The notes under the pieces were generated by a model that had not been told where the DNA came from, did not search any database, and saw nothing but the letters and a program-made list of their open reading frames with translations. The translations under genes were made by a program, and so were the position numbers. Positions 34,591 through 45,301 of a stretch of 64,000 bases of DNA are shown here, one piece after another. Each line of letters begins with the position of its first letter. Within the stretch, counting starts at the first letter, position 1. The stretch comes from a bacterium. GTDB taxonomy: Bacteria; Armatimonadota; Zipacnadia; Zipacnadales; UBA11051. The stretch is taken from NCBI GenBank assembly GCA_021372615.1, contig JAJFUB010000109.1:1-64000 (forward strand). Reading direction: 5' to 3'.

Positions 34591-36573
34591 ATGCCCCAGT
34601 TCCAGATCATCTCCGACTACGAACCCAAGGGCGACCAGCCCGCGGCCATTGAGGGCCTCACGGCTGGCTTGCAGCGCGGCGACAAGGAGCAGATCCTGCT
34701 CGGCGTCACCGGCTCGGGCAAGACCTACATGATCGCCAACGTGATCGAGCGCGTGCAGCGGCCGACACTCGTGCTGGCGCACAACAAGACCCTGGCCGGT
34801 CAGCTCGCCATGGAGTTCAAGGAGTTCTTCCCGAACAACGCCTGCGAGTATTTCGTCTCCTACTACGACTACTACCAGCCCGAAGCGTACCTGCCCCAGA
34901 CCGACACCTACATCGAGAAGGACTCGCAGATCAACGAGGAGATTGACCGGCTGCGGCACTCGGCCACGCAGTCACTGCGCGAGCGGCGCGACACCATCGT
35001 CGTCGCCAGCGTCTCGTGCATCTTCGGGCTCGGCTCGCCCGAGCAGTACGAGGAGATCGTGCTGGCGGTGCGGGTGGGGCAGGAAGTAGACCGGGACGAG
35101 ATGCTGCGCCAACTCGTGCGGATGCAGTTCTCGCGCAATGACATCGGTCTGGACCGGGGCACCTTCCGCGTGCGCGGCGACGTCATCGAGGTCCACCCCG
35201 TGGATCAGGACGTGATCGTGCGCCTGGAGCTGTTCGGCGACGAGGTGGAGCGCATCTGCCTGGTGGACCAACTCACCGGGGAGATACTCGAAGGCCGCGA
35301 CCACATCACCATCTACCCGGCCACGCACTTCGTCGCCTCGCGCGAGCGCCTCGAAGGGGCGCTGCAGACCATCGAGGCGGAGCTGCAGGAGCGCCTGGCG
35401 CTGTTCCACCGCGAGAACAAGCTGCTGGAAGCCCAGCGGCTCGAACAGCGGACACGCTACGACATGGAGATGATCCGCGAGATCGGCTACTGCTCGGGGA
35501 TCGAGAACTACTCGCGCCACCTGGACGGCCGCGAGGCGGGGCAGTCGCCCTTCACGCTGCTCGACTACTTCCCGCAGGACTTCCTGGTCATCGTGGACGA
35601 GTCGCACCAGACGATCCCGCAACTGCGGGCCATGTACGAGGGCGACCGCTCGCGCAAGGAGAGCCTGGTCAACTTCGGCTTCCGCCTGCCCTCGGCGTTC
35701 GACAACCGCCCCCTGACCTTCCGCGAATGGGAAGAGCGGATCGGGCAGGTCGTGTACATGTCGGCCACGCCCGGGCCGTACGAGCTGGCGCGGGCTACCC
35801 AGATCGTCGAGTGCGTCGTGCGGCCCACCGGCCTGCTCGACCCCGAGGTCGAGATCCGGCCCACGCAGGGGCAGATAGACGACCTCGTCGCTGAGATCCG
35901 TAAGCGCGTGGAGAACGAGCAGCGCGTGCTGGTCACGACGCTGACCAAGCGCATGGCCGAAGACCTCACGGACTACCTGGCCGAGTTGGGCATCCGCGTA
36001 CACTACCTGCACTCCGACATCGAGACCCTGGACCGCCACGAGCTGCTGCGCAACTTGCGGCTGGGCGAGTACGACGTGCTGGTCGGGATCAACCTGTTGC
36101 GCGAGGGGCTGGACCTGCCGGAAGTGTCGCTCGTGGCGATCCTCGATGCCGACAAGGAGGGCTTCCTGCGGTCGGAGACGTCGCTGGTGCAGACCATGGG
36201 CCGGGCCTCGCGCCATGTCGAGGGCCGGGTCATCATGTATGCCGACACGAAGACCGAGGCCATGCGGGCGGCCATCAGTGAGGTGGAGCGCCGCCGCAAG
36301 AAGCAGCGGAAGTACAACGAAGAGCACGGCATCGTGCCACAGAGCATCCACAAGGCCGTGCGCGACACGATCCGGGCGACGCAGGAAGTGCAGGAGGCGG
36401 CGCGGCGGTTCATTGGCGAGGACGCAGCCAAGAAGCTACGGGCGGAGGACCTCGAGGAGGTCATCGCGGCGCTGGAGAGCGAAATGCACGAGGCGGCGGC
36501 GGAGTTGGACTTCGAGCGCGCCGCGGAGCTGCGCGACGAGATCAAGGAACTGAAGGCGTTACTGGCCGAATAG
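34591..36573 (+). CDS. uvrB: Excinuclease ABC subunit B
   Basis: The 660-residue nucleotide-excision repair helicase has Walker A GVTGSGKT (residues 38-45), the beta-hairpin region [12 protein letters not shown], the DExx motif [27 protein letters not shown] and a C-terminal UVR domain. It verifies DNA damage with UvrA and recruits UvrC. I chose ATG34591 because the family starts [17 protein letters not shown]; the 34-residue upstream extension crosses the promoter. The Shine-Dalgarno site is poor. Confidence 0.97.
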   Translation: MPQFQIISDYEPKGDQPAAIEGLTAGLQRGDKEQILLGVTGSGKTYMIANVIERVQRPTLVLAHNKTLAGQLAMEFKEFFPNNACEYFVSYYDYYQPEAYLPQTDTYIEKDSQINEEIDRLRHSATQSLRERRDTIVVASVSCIFGLGSPEQYEEIVLAVRVGQEVDRDEMLRQLVRMQFSRNDIGLDRGTFRVRGDVIEVHPVDQDVIVRLELFGDEVERICLVDQLTGEILEGRDHITIYPATHFVASRERLEGALQTIEAELQERLALFHRENKLLEAQRLEQRTRYDMEMIREIGYCSGIENYSRHLDGREAGQSPFTLLDYFPQDFLVIVDESHQTIPQLRAMYEGDRSRKESLVNFGFRLPSAFDNRPLTFREWEERIGQVVYMSATPGPYELARATQIVECVVRPTGLLDPEVEIRPTQGQIDDLVAEIRKRVENEQRVLVTTLTKRMAEDLTDYLAELGIRVHYLHSDIETLDRHELLRNLRLGEYDVLVGINLLREGLDLPEVSLVAILDADKEGFLRSETSLVQTMGRASRHVEGRVIMYADTKTEAMRAAISEVERRRKKQRKYNEEHGIVPQSIHKAVRDTIRATQEVQEAARRFIGEDAAKKLRAEDLEEVIAALESEMHEAAAELDFERAAELRDEIKELKALLAE

Positions 36574-36605
36574 CAGTCTGCCGTGCGCGCGCGAAGACCA
36601 TGCAC

Positions 36606-38993
36606 ATGCCCCGGCGCCTCGCCAACTCAGCCCTCGCCATGGCCGGCCTCGTCTTCGTCCTGGCCCTCGCCCTGCGCCTGATCTACCTGCATGGCCTGCA
36701 GACCAACCCCACGTTCGCCCAGCCCCTCATGGATGCCGCCTATCACGACCAGTGGGCGCGGCGGCTTGCCGCCGGCGACTGGCTGGGGCGCGAGGTCTTC
36801 TTCCGCGCGCCCCTCTACCCGTACTGCCTCGGGGGGCTGTACGCCGTCTTCGGCCCGAACCCCGTGGCGGCGCGTGTCGTGCAGTTCGCGCTGGGAGCGC
36901 TCACGTGCGCGCTGACGTGCCTCCTGGGCTGGCGCGTCGGGGGGCGCGGCGTCGGGCGCGTGGCGGGCCTGGGGGCGGCGGCGTACGGGCCCCTGATCTA
37001 CTTCGACGGTGAGTTGCTGCTGCCGGTGCTGGAGACGCTCTTGGGGACGGCGCTGCTGCTGGCGTTGGCGGGGGCGCTGGAGAGCAGGATGTCGCAGCCA
37101 ACAGCAGCCTCCGCTGCCCCCAACGATCGCCCAGTGCCGGCGTCTCGCCGGCCCTGGGTCGTGGCGGGCCTCCTCCTGGGCCTGTTTGCCATCACCCGCC
37201 CAAACATCCTCGCTTTCCTGCCCATGCTGGTCGTGTACCTGGCCGTTCGCCTGGGCCTGCGCCGGGCGGTGGTGCCCGTGGCGGCGCTGGTGCTCGCGAC
37301 GGCGCTGCTCATCGCCCCAGTGAGCATCCGCAATGCCGTGGTGGGCCACGATCGGGTGCTGATCTCCTCGCAGGGGGGACTGAACCTCTACATCGGTAAC
37401 AACCCCGAGGCGGACGGGACCTCGGCCGTCGTGCCCGGGACGCGGGCAACGTGGTGGGGCGGCTATCGGGACGCCAACGCCATCGCCGAGCGGGAGATGC
37501 GGCACCCCCTCAGGCCGTCCGAGGTGTCGGCGTACTGGACCCGGCGGACGGTCGAGTTCATCACCTCCGAGCCGGGCGCGTGGCTGCGGCTCATGGGGCG
37601 CAAGACGTTCCTGCTTTGGTACGGGCACGAGCTGGGCAACAACGCCGAGGAGTACGCGGCGACGTGGTTCTCACCGCTGCTGGCGGCGCTGATGGGCATG
37701 ATCGGGCCGCTGCGCTACCCGTTCGGCTTGCTCGGGCCGCTGGCGCTGGTGGGGATGGGCCTGGCAGTCTATGGTCGCGAGCGGCGCCTGACGCCGCTGA
37801 GCCTGTACGTGCTGGTCTACAGCGCCTCGATCATCGCCTTCTTCGTCTGCGCGCGGTACCGCATGCCCCTGGTGCCGGCGCTGCTGGTGCTGGCGGCGTA
37901 CGGGGTGGTGTCGGGGGTGAAGCTGGCACAGGAGCACCGCCTCAAGCCGCTGGTCGTGGCGGGTGTGGCCGCCGTGGCGCTGGTGGTGCTGCTCAACACC
38001 GACCTGTACCACCGGGGGCAGATTGACTACGCCAAGGCCTACCTGGACCTGGGGCAGGCGTACCTGCAGGCCGGACGGCTCGACGAGGCCGAGCGCGACA
38101 TGCGCCGGGCGGTCGCGGCCAATGGCGAACGGCTGGAGCCGCGCCTGGCGCTGGCCAACTGCCTGATCCAGGCTGGACGCCCCGCTGAGGCCCGCGAGTG
38201 GGTCGAGCCCGTTGTGGCGCAGCAGCCGGGCCGTTGGGACGCCCTGGTGATCCTGGCCGATGCGCTGGCCGCCGAACGCCATGACGCCGCGGCGGTGCCG
38301 TACTACGAGCGGGCCCTGGAGCTCGACCCCAGCGGGGCGGAGGCGGTGATGCGGCTGGCGCGGAGTCTGCAGCGCCTGGGGCGCACTGCCGAGGCGGAGC
38401 GCGTGCTGGCCGGCGGCCCGACCCGCGTGGCGGGGGGCGAGTTGGTGCCGCTGACGCAAGCGCGGTTGGCGCTGGACCGCGGCGACGCCCGGGAGGCCGT
38501 CCGACTGGCGCAGGAAGCCCTGAAGCTGGCACCGGAGCTGATCGCGGCCCGGCGGGTGCTGATGCTGGCGTACGGGCGGCTGGGGCAGCTTGACCAGGCG
38601 CGGCCAAACGCCGAGGCAATCCTGCGGGAACACCCCGATGATGTCGAGGCGCTGACTGTGATGGCGAAGCTGTGCCTGGCCGGCAACCGGATGGCCGAGG
38701 CGGTGCCCCTGCTGCAGCGGGTCACGGCGGCCGATCCGGCGCGGGGTGAGGCCTGGGGCGATCTGGCGGTGGCCCTGTCCTTCACGGGTGACCTGCAGGG
38801 GGCGATCCGTGCCGCCGAGCAGGCCCTGAAGCTCGATCCCACTGACAGCAAGGCCCGGTTCACGAAGGCCGGATGCCTGCTGGACATGGGGCGCAAGCAG
38901 GAAGCGGCGGCGGAATGCCGAACGCTCCTGAAGCACGACCCCGGTTTCGCGCCGGCGCAGAAGATGCTGGAATTCCTGCAACGCAAGGCATGA
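36606..38993 (+). CDS. Membrane glycosyltransferase-like protein with TPR domain
   Basis: The 795-residue protein has about ten transmembrane helices in residues 1-460, with PLMDAAYHDQWARRLAAGD and FFRAPLYPYCLGGLYAVFG, like ArnT/PMT-type (GT39/GT83) glycosyltransferases. TPR repeats follow in residues about 470-790. It probably transfers a lipid-linked sugar at the membrane, with TPRs for partner binding. It starts 32 bases after uvrB. Another ATG six bases upstream is equally possible. Confidence 0.7.
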   Translation: MPRRLANSALAMAGLVFVLALALRLIYLHGLQTNPTFAQPLMDAAYHDQWARRLAAGDWLGREVFFRAPLYPYCLGGLYAVFGPNPVAARVVQFALGALTCALTCLLGWRVGGRGVGRVAGLGAAAYGPLIYFDGELLLPVLETLLGTALLLALAGALESRMSQPTAASAAPNDRPVPASRRPWVVAGLLLGLFAITRPNILAFLPMLVVYLAVRLGLRRAVVPVAALVLATALLIAPVSIRNAVVGHDRVLISSQGGLNLYIGNNPEADGTSAVVPGTRATWWGGYRDANAIAEREMRHPLRPSEVSAYWTRRTVEFITSEPGAWLRLMGRKTFLLWYGHELGNNAEEYAATWFSPLLAALMGMIGPLRYPFGLLGPLALVGMGLAVYGRERRLTPLSLYVLVYSASIIAFFVCARYRMPLVPALLVLAAYGVVSGVKLAQEHRLKPLVVAGVAAVALVVLLNTDLYHRGQIDYAKAYLDLGQAYLQAGRLDEAERDMRRAVAANGERLEPRLALANCLIQAGRPAEAREWVEPVVAQQPGRWDALVILADALAAERHDAAAVPYYERALELDPSGAEAVMRLARSLQRLGRTAEAERVLAGGPTRVAGGELVPLTQARLALDRGDAREAVRLAQEALKLAPELIAARRVLMLAYGRLGQLDQARPNAEAILREHPDDVEALTVMAKLCLAGNRMAEAVPLLQRVTAADPARGEAWGDLAVALSFTGDLQGAIRAAEQALKLDPTDSKARFTKAGCLLDMGRKQEAAAECRTLLKHDPGFAPAQKMLEFLQRKA

Positions 38994-39006
38994 CCGAAAG
39001 GCAACG

Positions 39007-40524
39007 ATGCGCGTGAGTCTCCTGCGGCGGGGCGTGCAGTTCCTCTCCCTGCTGCTCTTCCTGGGTCTGCTGGCCAAGACCACATGGCCCCTGGCGCCCT
39101 GGCCGGCAGGGCTGGAGCTGCCACGGCACCTCTTCCTGAGCCTCGATCCCCTCGCCGCCCTGTGCGTGCTGCTGTCGCCCTATCGCTCGTGGGCTGTGCT
39201 GCATGTCTTCTGGCCCGCGCTGGTGGTCCTGGCGGCTACGGTGGTGTTCGGGCGCTTCTTCTGCGGGTGGCTATGCCCTCTGGGGGCGTGCATCGAGGGT
39301 GCGGACAACGGGCTCGCGCGGGCGCGGAAGCGGCGGACTCGGGCGGTCCGGGACGTCCCGCCCCACGCGGTCAAATACCTGCTGCTGGCCCTGGTGCTGG
39401 CCGCCGCCCTGTTCGGCATGCACCTGTTCTGGGTGCTGGACCCCCTGCCGGCCTTCACGCGCGCCTATGCCGTGGTCCTGGACAGCCAGGGGAGAGACGC
39501 CTACAACGCGATGGTACCCCTGCTGCGCGAGGTGGGGCTGCGCGCTCGGCCGGTGGCGGAGCGCCCCTTCGCACTCGCTGCGGTGACGGGGTCGGCATTC
39601 CTGCTGATCCTGCTAGGCGGCCTCATCGGGACCCGCGTCTGGTGCCGCAGCCTGTGCCCGCTCGGGGCGCTGCTCGGCGTGGTGGGGCGCCTTGGCCTAT
39701 GGCGGCGCAGGGCCGGAGAGGGCTGCAACGCCTGCGGGCGCTGCGCGCACTCGTGCCCCATGCACGCCATCCCGACGGCGGCGCCGACGCAGACGCGACA
39801 GGCCGAGTGCATCCAGTGCTACGAGTGCGTGGCCGCGTGTCCGGGCAAGGGCAACACACTCGCGTTGGGCCGCACGCCGGTCGTGTCCACCGTGGACGTG
39901 GGGCGGCGGCAGCTTCTGGCGGCGGCAGGGACCGGGCTGGCCTATGGCGGGCTGACGTACTGGGGGATCATCCCCCGCTTCGCGACGCGGCGGCTGATCC
40001 GCCCCCCCGGGGCCATCGTGCGGGGCGCCGGCGGAGCGCTGCGGGGCCTGATGACTGAGGGTGAGTTCCGCAGCAAGTGCCTGCGTTGCGGCCAGTGCAT
40101 GAAGGCCTGCATCACCGGCGGGCTGCAGCCGGCCGTGACCGAGGCGGGGCTGGACGGCTTCTACACCCCGGTCCTCAAACCGCGCGTCGGCTGGTGCGAA
40201 CAGAGCTGCCGAGCCTGCGGCGAGGTGTGCCCCAGTGGGGCGCTGGTGACGTTCAGTGCCGAGGAGAAGCCGTTCATTCGCATTGGGGAAGCGCACCTCG
40301 ACCAGGGGCGCTGCCTGGCGTGGGGGATGGGGGAGGCGTATCGCGAGTGCCTGGTATGCAACGAGCACTGCTCGTATGGCTCGATTGTGCTGGTGGATGA
40401 GGACGGGTGTCGGCGGCCGTATGTCAGCAGCGATGTGTGCGTCGGGTGCGGGCAGTGTGAGAATGCCTGCCCGGTCCAGCCCACGGCGGCGATCACCGTG
40501 TCGCGCCGGGGGCCGAGGGTCTGA
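39007..40524 (+). CDS. NapH/NapG-like membrane iron-sulfur protein fusion
   Basis: The 505-residue protein begins with about four membrane helices bearing CGWLCPLGAC and CRSLCPLGAL, typical of NapH/YccM. Ferredoxin-type motifs CNACGRCAHSCP, CIQCYECVAACP, CLRCGQCMKACI, CEQSCRACGEVCP and CVGCGQCENACP follow. It resembles NapH and NapG fused, and would move electrons from quinol to a periplasmic or membrane acceptor. No terminal reductase is nearby. AAAGG precedes ATG39007; it follows the previous gene by 13 bases. Confidence 0.8.
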   Translation: MRVSLLRRGVQFLSLLLFLGLLAKTTWPLAPWPAGLELPRHLFLSLDPLAALCVLLSPYRSWAVLHVFWPALVVLAATVVFGRFFCGWLCPLGACIEGADNGLARARKRRTRAVRDVPPHAVKYLLLALVLAAALFGMHLFWVLDPLPAFTRAYAVVLDSQGRDAYNAMVPLLREVGLRARPVAERPFALAAVTGSAFLLILLGGLIGTRVWCRSLCPLGALLGVVGRLGLWRRRAGEGCNACGRCAHSCPMHAIPTAAPTQTRQAECIQCYECVAACPGKGNTLALGRTPVVSTVDVGRRQLLAAAGTGLAYGGLTYWGIIPRFATRRLIRPPGAIVRGAGGALRGLMTEGEFRSKCLRCGQCMKACITGGLQPAVTEAGLDGFYTPVLKPRVGWCEQSCRACGEVCPSGALVTFSAEEKPFIRIGEAHLDQGRCLAWGMGEAYRECLVCNEHCSYGSIVLVDEDGCRRPYVSSDVCVGCGQCENACPVQPTAAITVSRRGPRV

Positions 40525-40591
40525 CGCGAGCAGGGCGTCGCCGCACCGGCCGGGGGCCCGGGCGGCGTGCAGCAGCCGGGAGGTGGTCTCT

Positions 40592-42289
40592 GTGAACGAC
40601 GACAGCAGCGGTGCGCTCGGTGTCATCACCGAGCTGGATGTCGAGGTCCCCATGCGGGACGGTGTGATCCTGCGTGCGAACGTCTTCCGACCAGACATGC
40701 CGGGCCAGTTCCCGGCCATCCTGACCCGCACGCCGTACAACAAGGGTGGGGGCTGTGACCTGCGGTTCGTGCGAGCAGGCTACGTGGTGGTCATCCAGGA
40801 CTGCCGCGGCCGCTACGCCTCCGACGGCGAGTTCCAGTCCTTCCATACGCCACACAGCCACGAAGCCGAGGACGGTTACGACAGCGTCGAATGGCTGGCC
40901 GCGCAGCCGTACTGCAACAGCCAGGTGGGGCTGATGGGGTCGTCGTATCCCGGCTGGCTGGCCTGGGAGGCCGCCTCGGCGCAGCCGCCGCACCTGGTGG
41001 CGATGTCGGCCTGCACCATCCCCGTCGAACTCACTGATCTGGACTTTCCGGGAGGCTTCCGGCCCGGCCGTCGCCTGCACTGGTGGCTCAACTCGATCGC
41101 CCCTGATCTGCGCCGGCGGGCCGGCTGGCCGCCGCCCCATGACACGCAACTGAGCCGTGAACTGTGGCTGCGCCCCTACGGCGACATGTGGATGTCCTTC
41201 CTGCCCTGGCGGGACCTCGCGGACGCCATCCCGCCGCCGCTGGGTGAGCAGGTGCGAGCCTGGTTCGCCGACCCGCTGACGCCCGTGTGGCGCTTTGGCG
41301 AGAAGCACCGGCAGGTGCGGGTGCCCAACCTGGACTTCACCGGCTACTACGACCACTGCTGGTCGGCCGGGCACATGAGCAGCATGCAGCAGCATGGGGC
41401 CACTGCAGTGGCCCGCGAGCAGACGAAGGTGGTCATCGGTCCGTGGAACCACGGCGGCCGCGGCAGCCGCAAGTGTGGGGAGATAGACTTCGGGCCCCAG
41501 GCCGAGGTGGACATGGGGCTGATGGCCCTGCAGTGGTTCGACCACTGGCTCAAAGGGGCGGACAACGGCGTCGAGCGGTGGCCGGCCTGCCGGTACTTCG
41601 TGATGGGCGCGGGGCAGTGGCAGGACAGCGCCACATGGCCGCCACCGGCGGCACGGGAGAAAGTGCTATACCTGGGGGGCGATGGGACCGGCCGTCCTGT
41701 TGCCGCCGCCGGGACGCTCGGAGCGGAGCCCCCGGCGGAGGACCGTCCAGACCGGTACGTCTACGACCCGCGCGATCCGGTGCGCACGCTGTGGACGGAG
41801 GCCCTGTTCACGCTGGCGTCTGACCGCCGGCAGTTGGACCACCGGCCCGACATCCTCCACTACCTGACCGAGCCACTGGCTGAAGACCTGACCGTTGCCG
41901 GGTGCCCGGAGGTGGTGCTGCATGCGTCGTCCTCCGCGCCGGACACGGACTTCTTCGCCCGGCTGGTGGACGACGACCCGGACGGCCTCGCCCTGGAGGT
42001 CTGCTATGGCTTTGTGCGGGCGCGGCACCGGCACGGTCTGGACCAGGAGGAACTGCTCATCCCTGGCGAGGTAGCGGAGTTGCCCATCCGCCTGGGGCCG
42101 ACGGCGGTCACGTTCCGGGCCGGCCACCGCATTCGCCTGGAGGTCACGAGCAGCGATTTCCCGAACCACGACCGGAACCACAACACGGGCGGCGACGACC
42201 TGTCGGAGACTGAGCTGGTGACCGCCCGACAGGCGGTGCACCACTCACGTGAGCATCCCTCCCGGCTGGTGCTGCCTGTGCAGTCGTAG
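40592..42289 (+). CDS. CocE/NonD family hydrolase
   Basis: The 565-residue alpha/beta hydrolase shows GSSYPG (residues 116-121, nucleophile Ser118) and DCRGRYASDGEF. A C-terminal jelly-roll follows, as in Xaa-Pro dipeptidyl-peptidase and CocE esterases, with TEPLAEDLTVAGCPEVVLH. VIGPWNHGG probably carries the catalytic His. The GTG start at 40592 is chosen because GGGAGGT lies seven bases upstream. Substrate unknown; acyl ester or peptide hydrolysis is expected. Confidence 0.82.
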   Translation: MNDDSSGALGVITELDVEVPMRDGVILRANVFRPDMPGQFPAILTRTPYNKGGGCDLRFVRAGYVVVIQDCRGRYASDGEFQSFHTPHSHEAEDGYDSVEWLAAQPYCNSQVGLMGSSYPGWLAWEAASAQPPHLVAMSACTIPVELTDLDFPGGFRPGRRLHWWLNSIAPDLRRRAGWPPPHDTQLSRELWLRPYGDMWMSFLPWRDLADAIPPPLGEQVRAWFADPLTPVWRFGEKHRQVRVPNLDFTGYYDHCWSAGHMSSMQQHGATAVAREQTKVVIGPWNHGGRGSRKCGEIDFGPQAEVDMGLMALQWFDHWLKGADNGVERWPACRYFVMGAGQWQDSATWPPPAAREKVLYLGGDGTGRPVAAAGTLGAEPPAEDRPDRYVYDPRDPVRTLWTEALFTLASDRRQLDHRPDILHYLTEPLAEDLTVAGCPEVVLHASSSAPDTDFFARLVDDDPDGLALEVCYGFVRARHRHGLDQEELLIPGEVAELPIRLGPTAVTFRAGHRIRLEVTSSDFPNHDRNHNTGGDDLSETELVTARQAVHHSREHPSRLVLPVQS

Positions 42290-42338
42290 GCGGGGCGTCA
42301 GACGCCTCGCGGAGCGTAGTCTTGCTGGAGGAAGTCAG

Positions 42339-43229
42339 ATGAAAGTGCTCATCACGGGGGCGGGCGGAGGCGTGGCCCGTCACGTCATAGCCGCCCTGGA
42401 GGCCGACCACGAGCTGCGGCTGGTGGACTGCGTGGACCCCGAGGAGGCCACGGTGTTTGGGGGCCCGTTGCGGCAGAAGGTGCCGCTGCGCACCAGGTGG
42501 CCCTATGTCCGCGCCGATATCCTCGACGAGGAGGCCATGCTGCGGGCCTGCGAGGGCATGGAGGCAGTGATTCACCTGGCGGCCATCCCCACGGGTCATC
42601 CCGACGAGGGCAAGGCCGTGATGATGGTCAACGCCGTGGGGACGTACGTCGTCGTGGACGCGGCACGGAAGGCAGGCGTGCGGCGGTTCTTCTGCGCTTC
42701 GAGCATCAACGCCTTCGGCACGATCTACTGGCGCCTGAGCGGCCGGCCGTCGCCGTACACGACGATGCCGCTGACGGAGGACTTCCAGACGGTCGAGGAG
42801 GACCCGTACAGCCTGAGCAAGCGCGTGAACGAGGAGACGTGCGCCACGTTCACGCGCGCCTATGGCATCACGACGGCGGCCTTCCGATTCGCCGGGGTGC
42901 GGGGACAGGAAGGCTATGAGCAGCTGCGGGACAGCCTGGCTCCGACGATGGCGTGGAACGACGATCTGTTCCAGTGGGTCCACGCAGCGGACGTCGCGGG
43001 TGGGATCAAGGCGGCGCTGGAATGCCCGACACTGCCGGACTTCGGCGTCTACACCCTCTCCGGGCCCGACACGCGCTGCCCGGAGCCGACGATGGAGATC
43101 CTGGAGCGCTTCCGGCCGGACCTGGCGGCGAGCCCGACCGAGGAGTTGCCCGGCCGGACCCCGCTGATGTCCATCACCAGGGCGCGGCGGACGTTCGGGT
43201 ATGACCGGCGATACTGGCTGATCGAGTAG
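42339..43229 (+). CDS. NAD-dependent epimerase/dehydratase (extended SDR)
   Basis: The 296-residue extended SDR starts MKVLITGAGGGVARHVIAAL with the Rossmann G-x-x-G-x-x-G pattern. VIHLAAIP, the Ser in FFCASSIN, and YSLSKRVNE (Tyr-x3-Lys) complete the catalytic set. It resembles uronate dehydrogenase and sugar epimerases. GGAGGA precedes ATG42339. Confidence 0.84.
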   Translation: MKVLITGAGGGVARHVIAALEADHELRLVDCVDPEEATVFGGPLRQKVPLRTRWPYVRADILDEEAMLRACEGMEAVIHLAAIPTGHPDEGKAVMMVNAVGTYVVVDAARKAGVRRFFCASSINAFGTIYWRLSGRPSPYTTMPLTEDFQTVEEDPYSLSKRVNEETCATFTRAYGITTAAFRFAGVRGQEGYEQLRDSLAPTMAWNDDLFQWVHAADVAGGIKAALECPTLPDFGVYTLSGPDTRCPEPTMEILERFRPDLAASPTEELPGRTPLMSITRARRTFGYDRRYWLIE

Positions 43230-43271
43230 AATGCTCCGCGACGCCTTGCCTTCCGCTCCCTGACTACCGCC

Positions 43272-45257
43272 ATGTCGGTGCCCACTGTTCCCCAACTGGT
43301 CGCTGAGCACTCGGGCGCGCACGCCGCTGCTCCTGCACGTGCGCGTGTGACCGTGCGGGCGATCGTCCTGGGCGCTCTGCTCATCCCCCTCAATGTCTAC
43401 TGGGTGATGATGGTCGAGGGCATCTGGCACAGCGGCCATCCCTCGGTCATGGCCCTGCCCTGGGGGGCGGTGTTCAACCTCGTCATCCTGCTGCTGGTCA
43501 ACGTGCTGCTGCGCCGGTTCGCCCCCCGCCATGCCTTCACCCAGGCCGAACTCATCACCATCTACACCATGGTCGCCATCGCGGTCATGCTTGCGGGACA
43601 TGACACGCTGCAGTTGGGCGTGCCCAACATGTCGTATGGCTGGTGGTTCGCCACCGAGGCCAACCACTGGGAGCAACTCTTCCACGAGTACCTGCCGCGC
43701 TTCCTGACCGTCAGTGACGAGGCGGTGCTGAAGCCCTACTACAGCGGCGACAGCACGCTCTACACGCGGCAGCATCTGATGGCGTGGGTCGGTCCGGCCC
43801 TGTGGTGGGTGGGGATCGTGCTGGCGGTCGGGGTGGTGATGGTCGGCCTGAACGTCATCATGCGGCGACAGTGGACCGAGAACGAGCGGCTGGGCTACCC
43901 CATCGTGCAGTTGCCGCTGGCCATGACGGCCGAGGGCGGCAGCCGCGCGTTCTATGCCAGCCGCATGCTGTGGCTCGGCATCGCCATCGCCGCGGCCATA
44001 GACCTGTCCAACGGGCTGCACCACTTCTGGCCCGCCTGGTTCAGCTTCGACGTGCGGCATGACAGCCCCAAGCACTTCATTGACACGCGGCCGTGGGACA
44101 AGCCGTGGAGCGCCATGGGGCGCATTGACTTCCCCCTGTATCCCTTCTGCATCGCCCTGGGCTTCCTCATTCCGCTGGACCTGTGCTTCTCGATGTGGTT
44201 CTTCTTCATCGTGCGCAAGCTCATGCAGGTGTGGGCGGTGGCGCTGCCGATCCGCATGATGCCGGGGCTGCCGTACTTCGGCGAGCAGTCCTTCGGGGCG
44301 TGGTTCGCGCTGGGCGTGTACGGCCTCTGGGTGGCGCGACGGCACCTGGCGCGGTTGGGGCGACGGCTGTGGCGCGGGGCGCTCGACGACACCACCGCCG
44401 AGGGCGACCCGATGAGCTACCGCGCGGCCGTCGGCGCCATGGGCCTCGGCCTGGTGTTCCTGCTGTGGGTGACGATGAAGGCCGGCATGAGCTTGCCCGC
44501 CACGCTGCTATTGTATGGCTTCGGCTTCCTCATCCACCTGACGGTGACACGGGTGCGGGCGGAGCTGGGGCCGCCGGCCCACGAGATGGCCGGCAACATG
44601 AACGCCGTGACCCTCGGCACCATCTTCGCGGGCACCAAGGGCCTCGGGGCGCGCAGCCTCACCATCTTCCCGCTGTTCTGGTGGTTCACGGGACGGGGCT
44701 ACCGCACCACGCCGATGCCGGTGCAACTCGAGGGCTTCAAGATGGCGGAGGTGTCGGGGGCCGAGCCGCAGCGCCTGGCCGTGGGCATGGCCCTGGCCCT
44801 CGGGCTGGGGGCGCTGTTCACCTACTGGTCGGCCATCCACCTGACCTACCAGTATGGCACGACGCCCCTGGTCGGCCACAACGGCGGGCAGTGGTCGGAA
44901 CTGGCTTCGTGGCTGAACTACCCCAAGGACCCGAGCTGGCAGCGGATGCTGTTCATCGGCCTGGGCGGGGCGGCGACGGTCGGCATGATGTGGATGCGGA
45001 TGAACTTCCTGTGGTGGCCGCTGCACCCGGCCGGCTACGCCCTGGGCGCGCTCTTCGGGACGGACTACTTCTGGAGCTGCCTGCTGATTGCCTGGCTCAT
45101 CAAGTGGGCGATCCTGCGCTGGGGCGGCCACAAGACCCACCGGAACTTCATGCCCATGGTCTACGGGGTCATCCTCGGGGAGTACTTTGTGGGGGCCTTC
45201 TGGAGCGCACTCAGCGTAATCCTCAAGGAGCGGATCTACGACTTCTCGCCGGGGTAG
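43272..45257 (+). CDS. DUF6785-family polytopic membrane protein
   Basis: The 661-residue protein has 12 or more predicted transmembrane helices. Features such as RQWTENERLGYPIVQLPLAM, LGPPAHEMAGNMNAVTLGTI and a C-terminal WAILRWGGHKTHRNFMPMVYG resemble DUF6785/DUF6784 proteins, distant relatives of oligopeptide transporters. It may import glycan fragments or peptides. No clear Shine-Dalgarno site precedes ATG43272. It follows the SDR gene in the same direction. Confidence 0.7.
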   Translation: MSVPTVPQLVAEHSGAHAAAPARARVTVRAIVLGALLIPLNVYWVMMVEGIWHSGHPSVMALPWGAVFNLVILLLVNVLLRRFAPRHAFTQAELITIYTMVAIAVMLAGHDTLQLGVPNMSYGWWFATEANHWEQLFHEYLPRFLTVSDEAVLKPYYSGDSTLYTRQHLMAWVGPALWWVGIVLAVGVVMVGLNVIMRRQWTENERLGYPIVQLPLAMTAEGGSRAFYASRMLWLGIAIAAAIDLSNGLHHFWPAWFSFDVRHDSPKHFIDTRPWDKPWSAMGRIDFPLYPFCIALGFLIPLDLCFSMWFFFIVRKLMQVWAVALPIRMMPGLPYFGEQSFGAWFALGVYGLWVARRHLARLGRRLWRGALDDTTAEGDPMSYRAAVGAMGLGLVFLLWVTMKAGMSLPATLLLYGFGFLIHLTVTRVRAELGPPAHEMAGNMNAVTLGTIFAGTKGLGARSLTIFPLFWWFTGRGYRTTPMPVQLEGFKMAEVSGAEPQRLAVGMALALGLGALFTYWSAIHLTYQYGTTPLVGHNGGQWSELASWLNYPKDPSWQRMLFIGLGGAATVGMMWMRMNFLWWPLHPAGYALGALFGTDYFWSCLLIAWLIKWAILRWGGHKTHRNFMPMVYGVILGEYFVGAFWSALSVILKERIYDFSPG

Positions 45258-45270
45258 CCGTTGAGGCCAT

Positions 45271-45295
45271 GGGTGCCGCACACGGCGCGGCACCC
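45271..45295. terminator. Hairpin between convergent genes
   Basis: GGGTGCCG (45271-45278) pairs with CGGCACCC (45288-45295). It separates the DUF6785 gene and galT, which converge here. No T-run is seen; its core resembles the hairpin at 22-59. Confidence 0.5.
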
Positions 45296-45301
45296 GCCGC
45301 C

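Noticed and set aside
42144-44345. A 733-residue open frame on the minus strand across the SDR and DUF6785 genes
   Set aside because: It spans two genes on the opposite strand and contains only low-complexity Arg/His/Pro-rich sequence.
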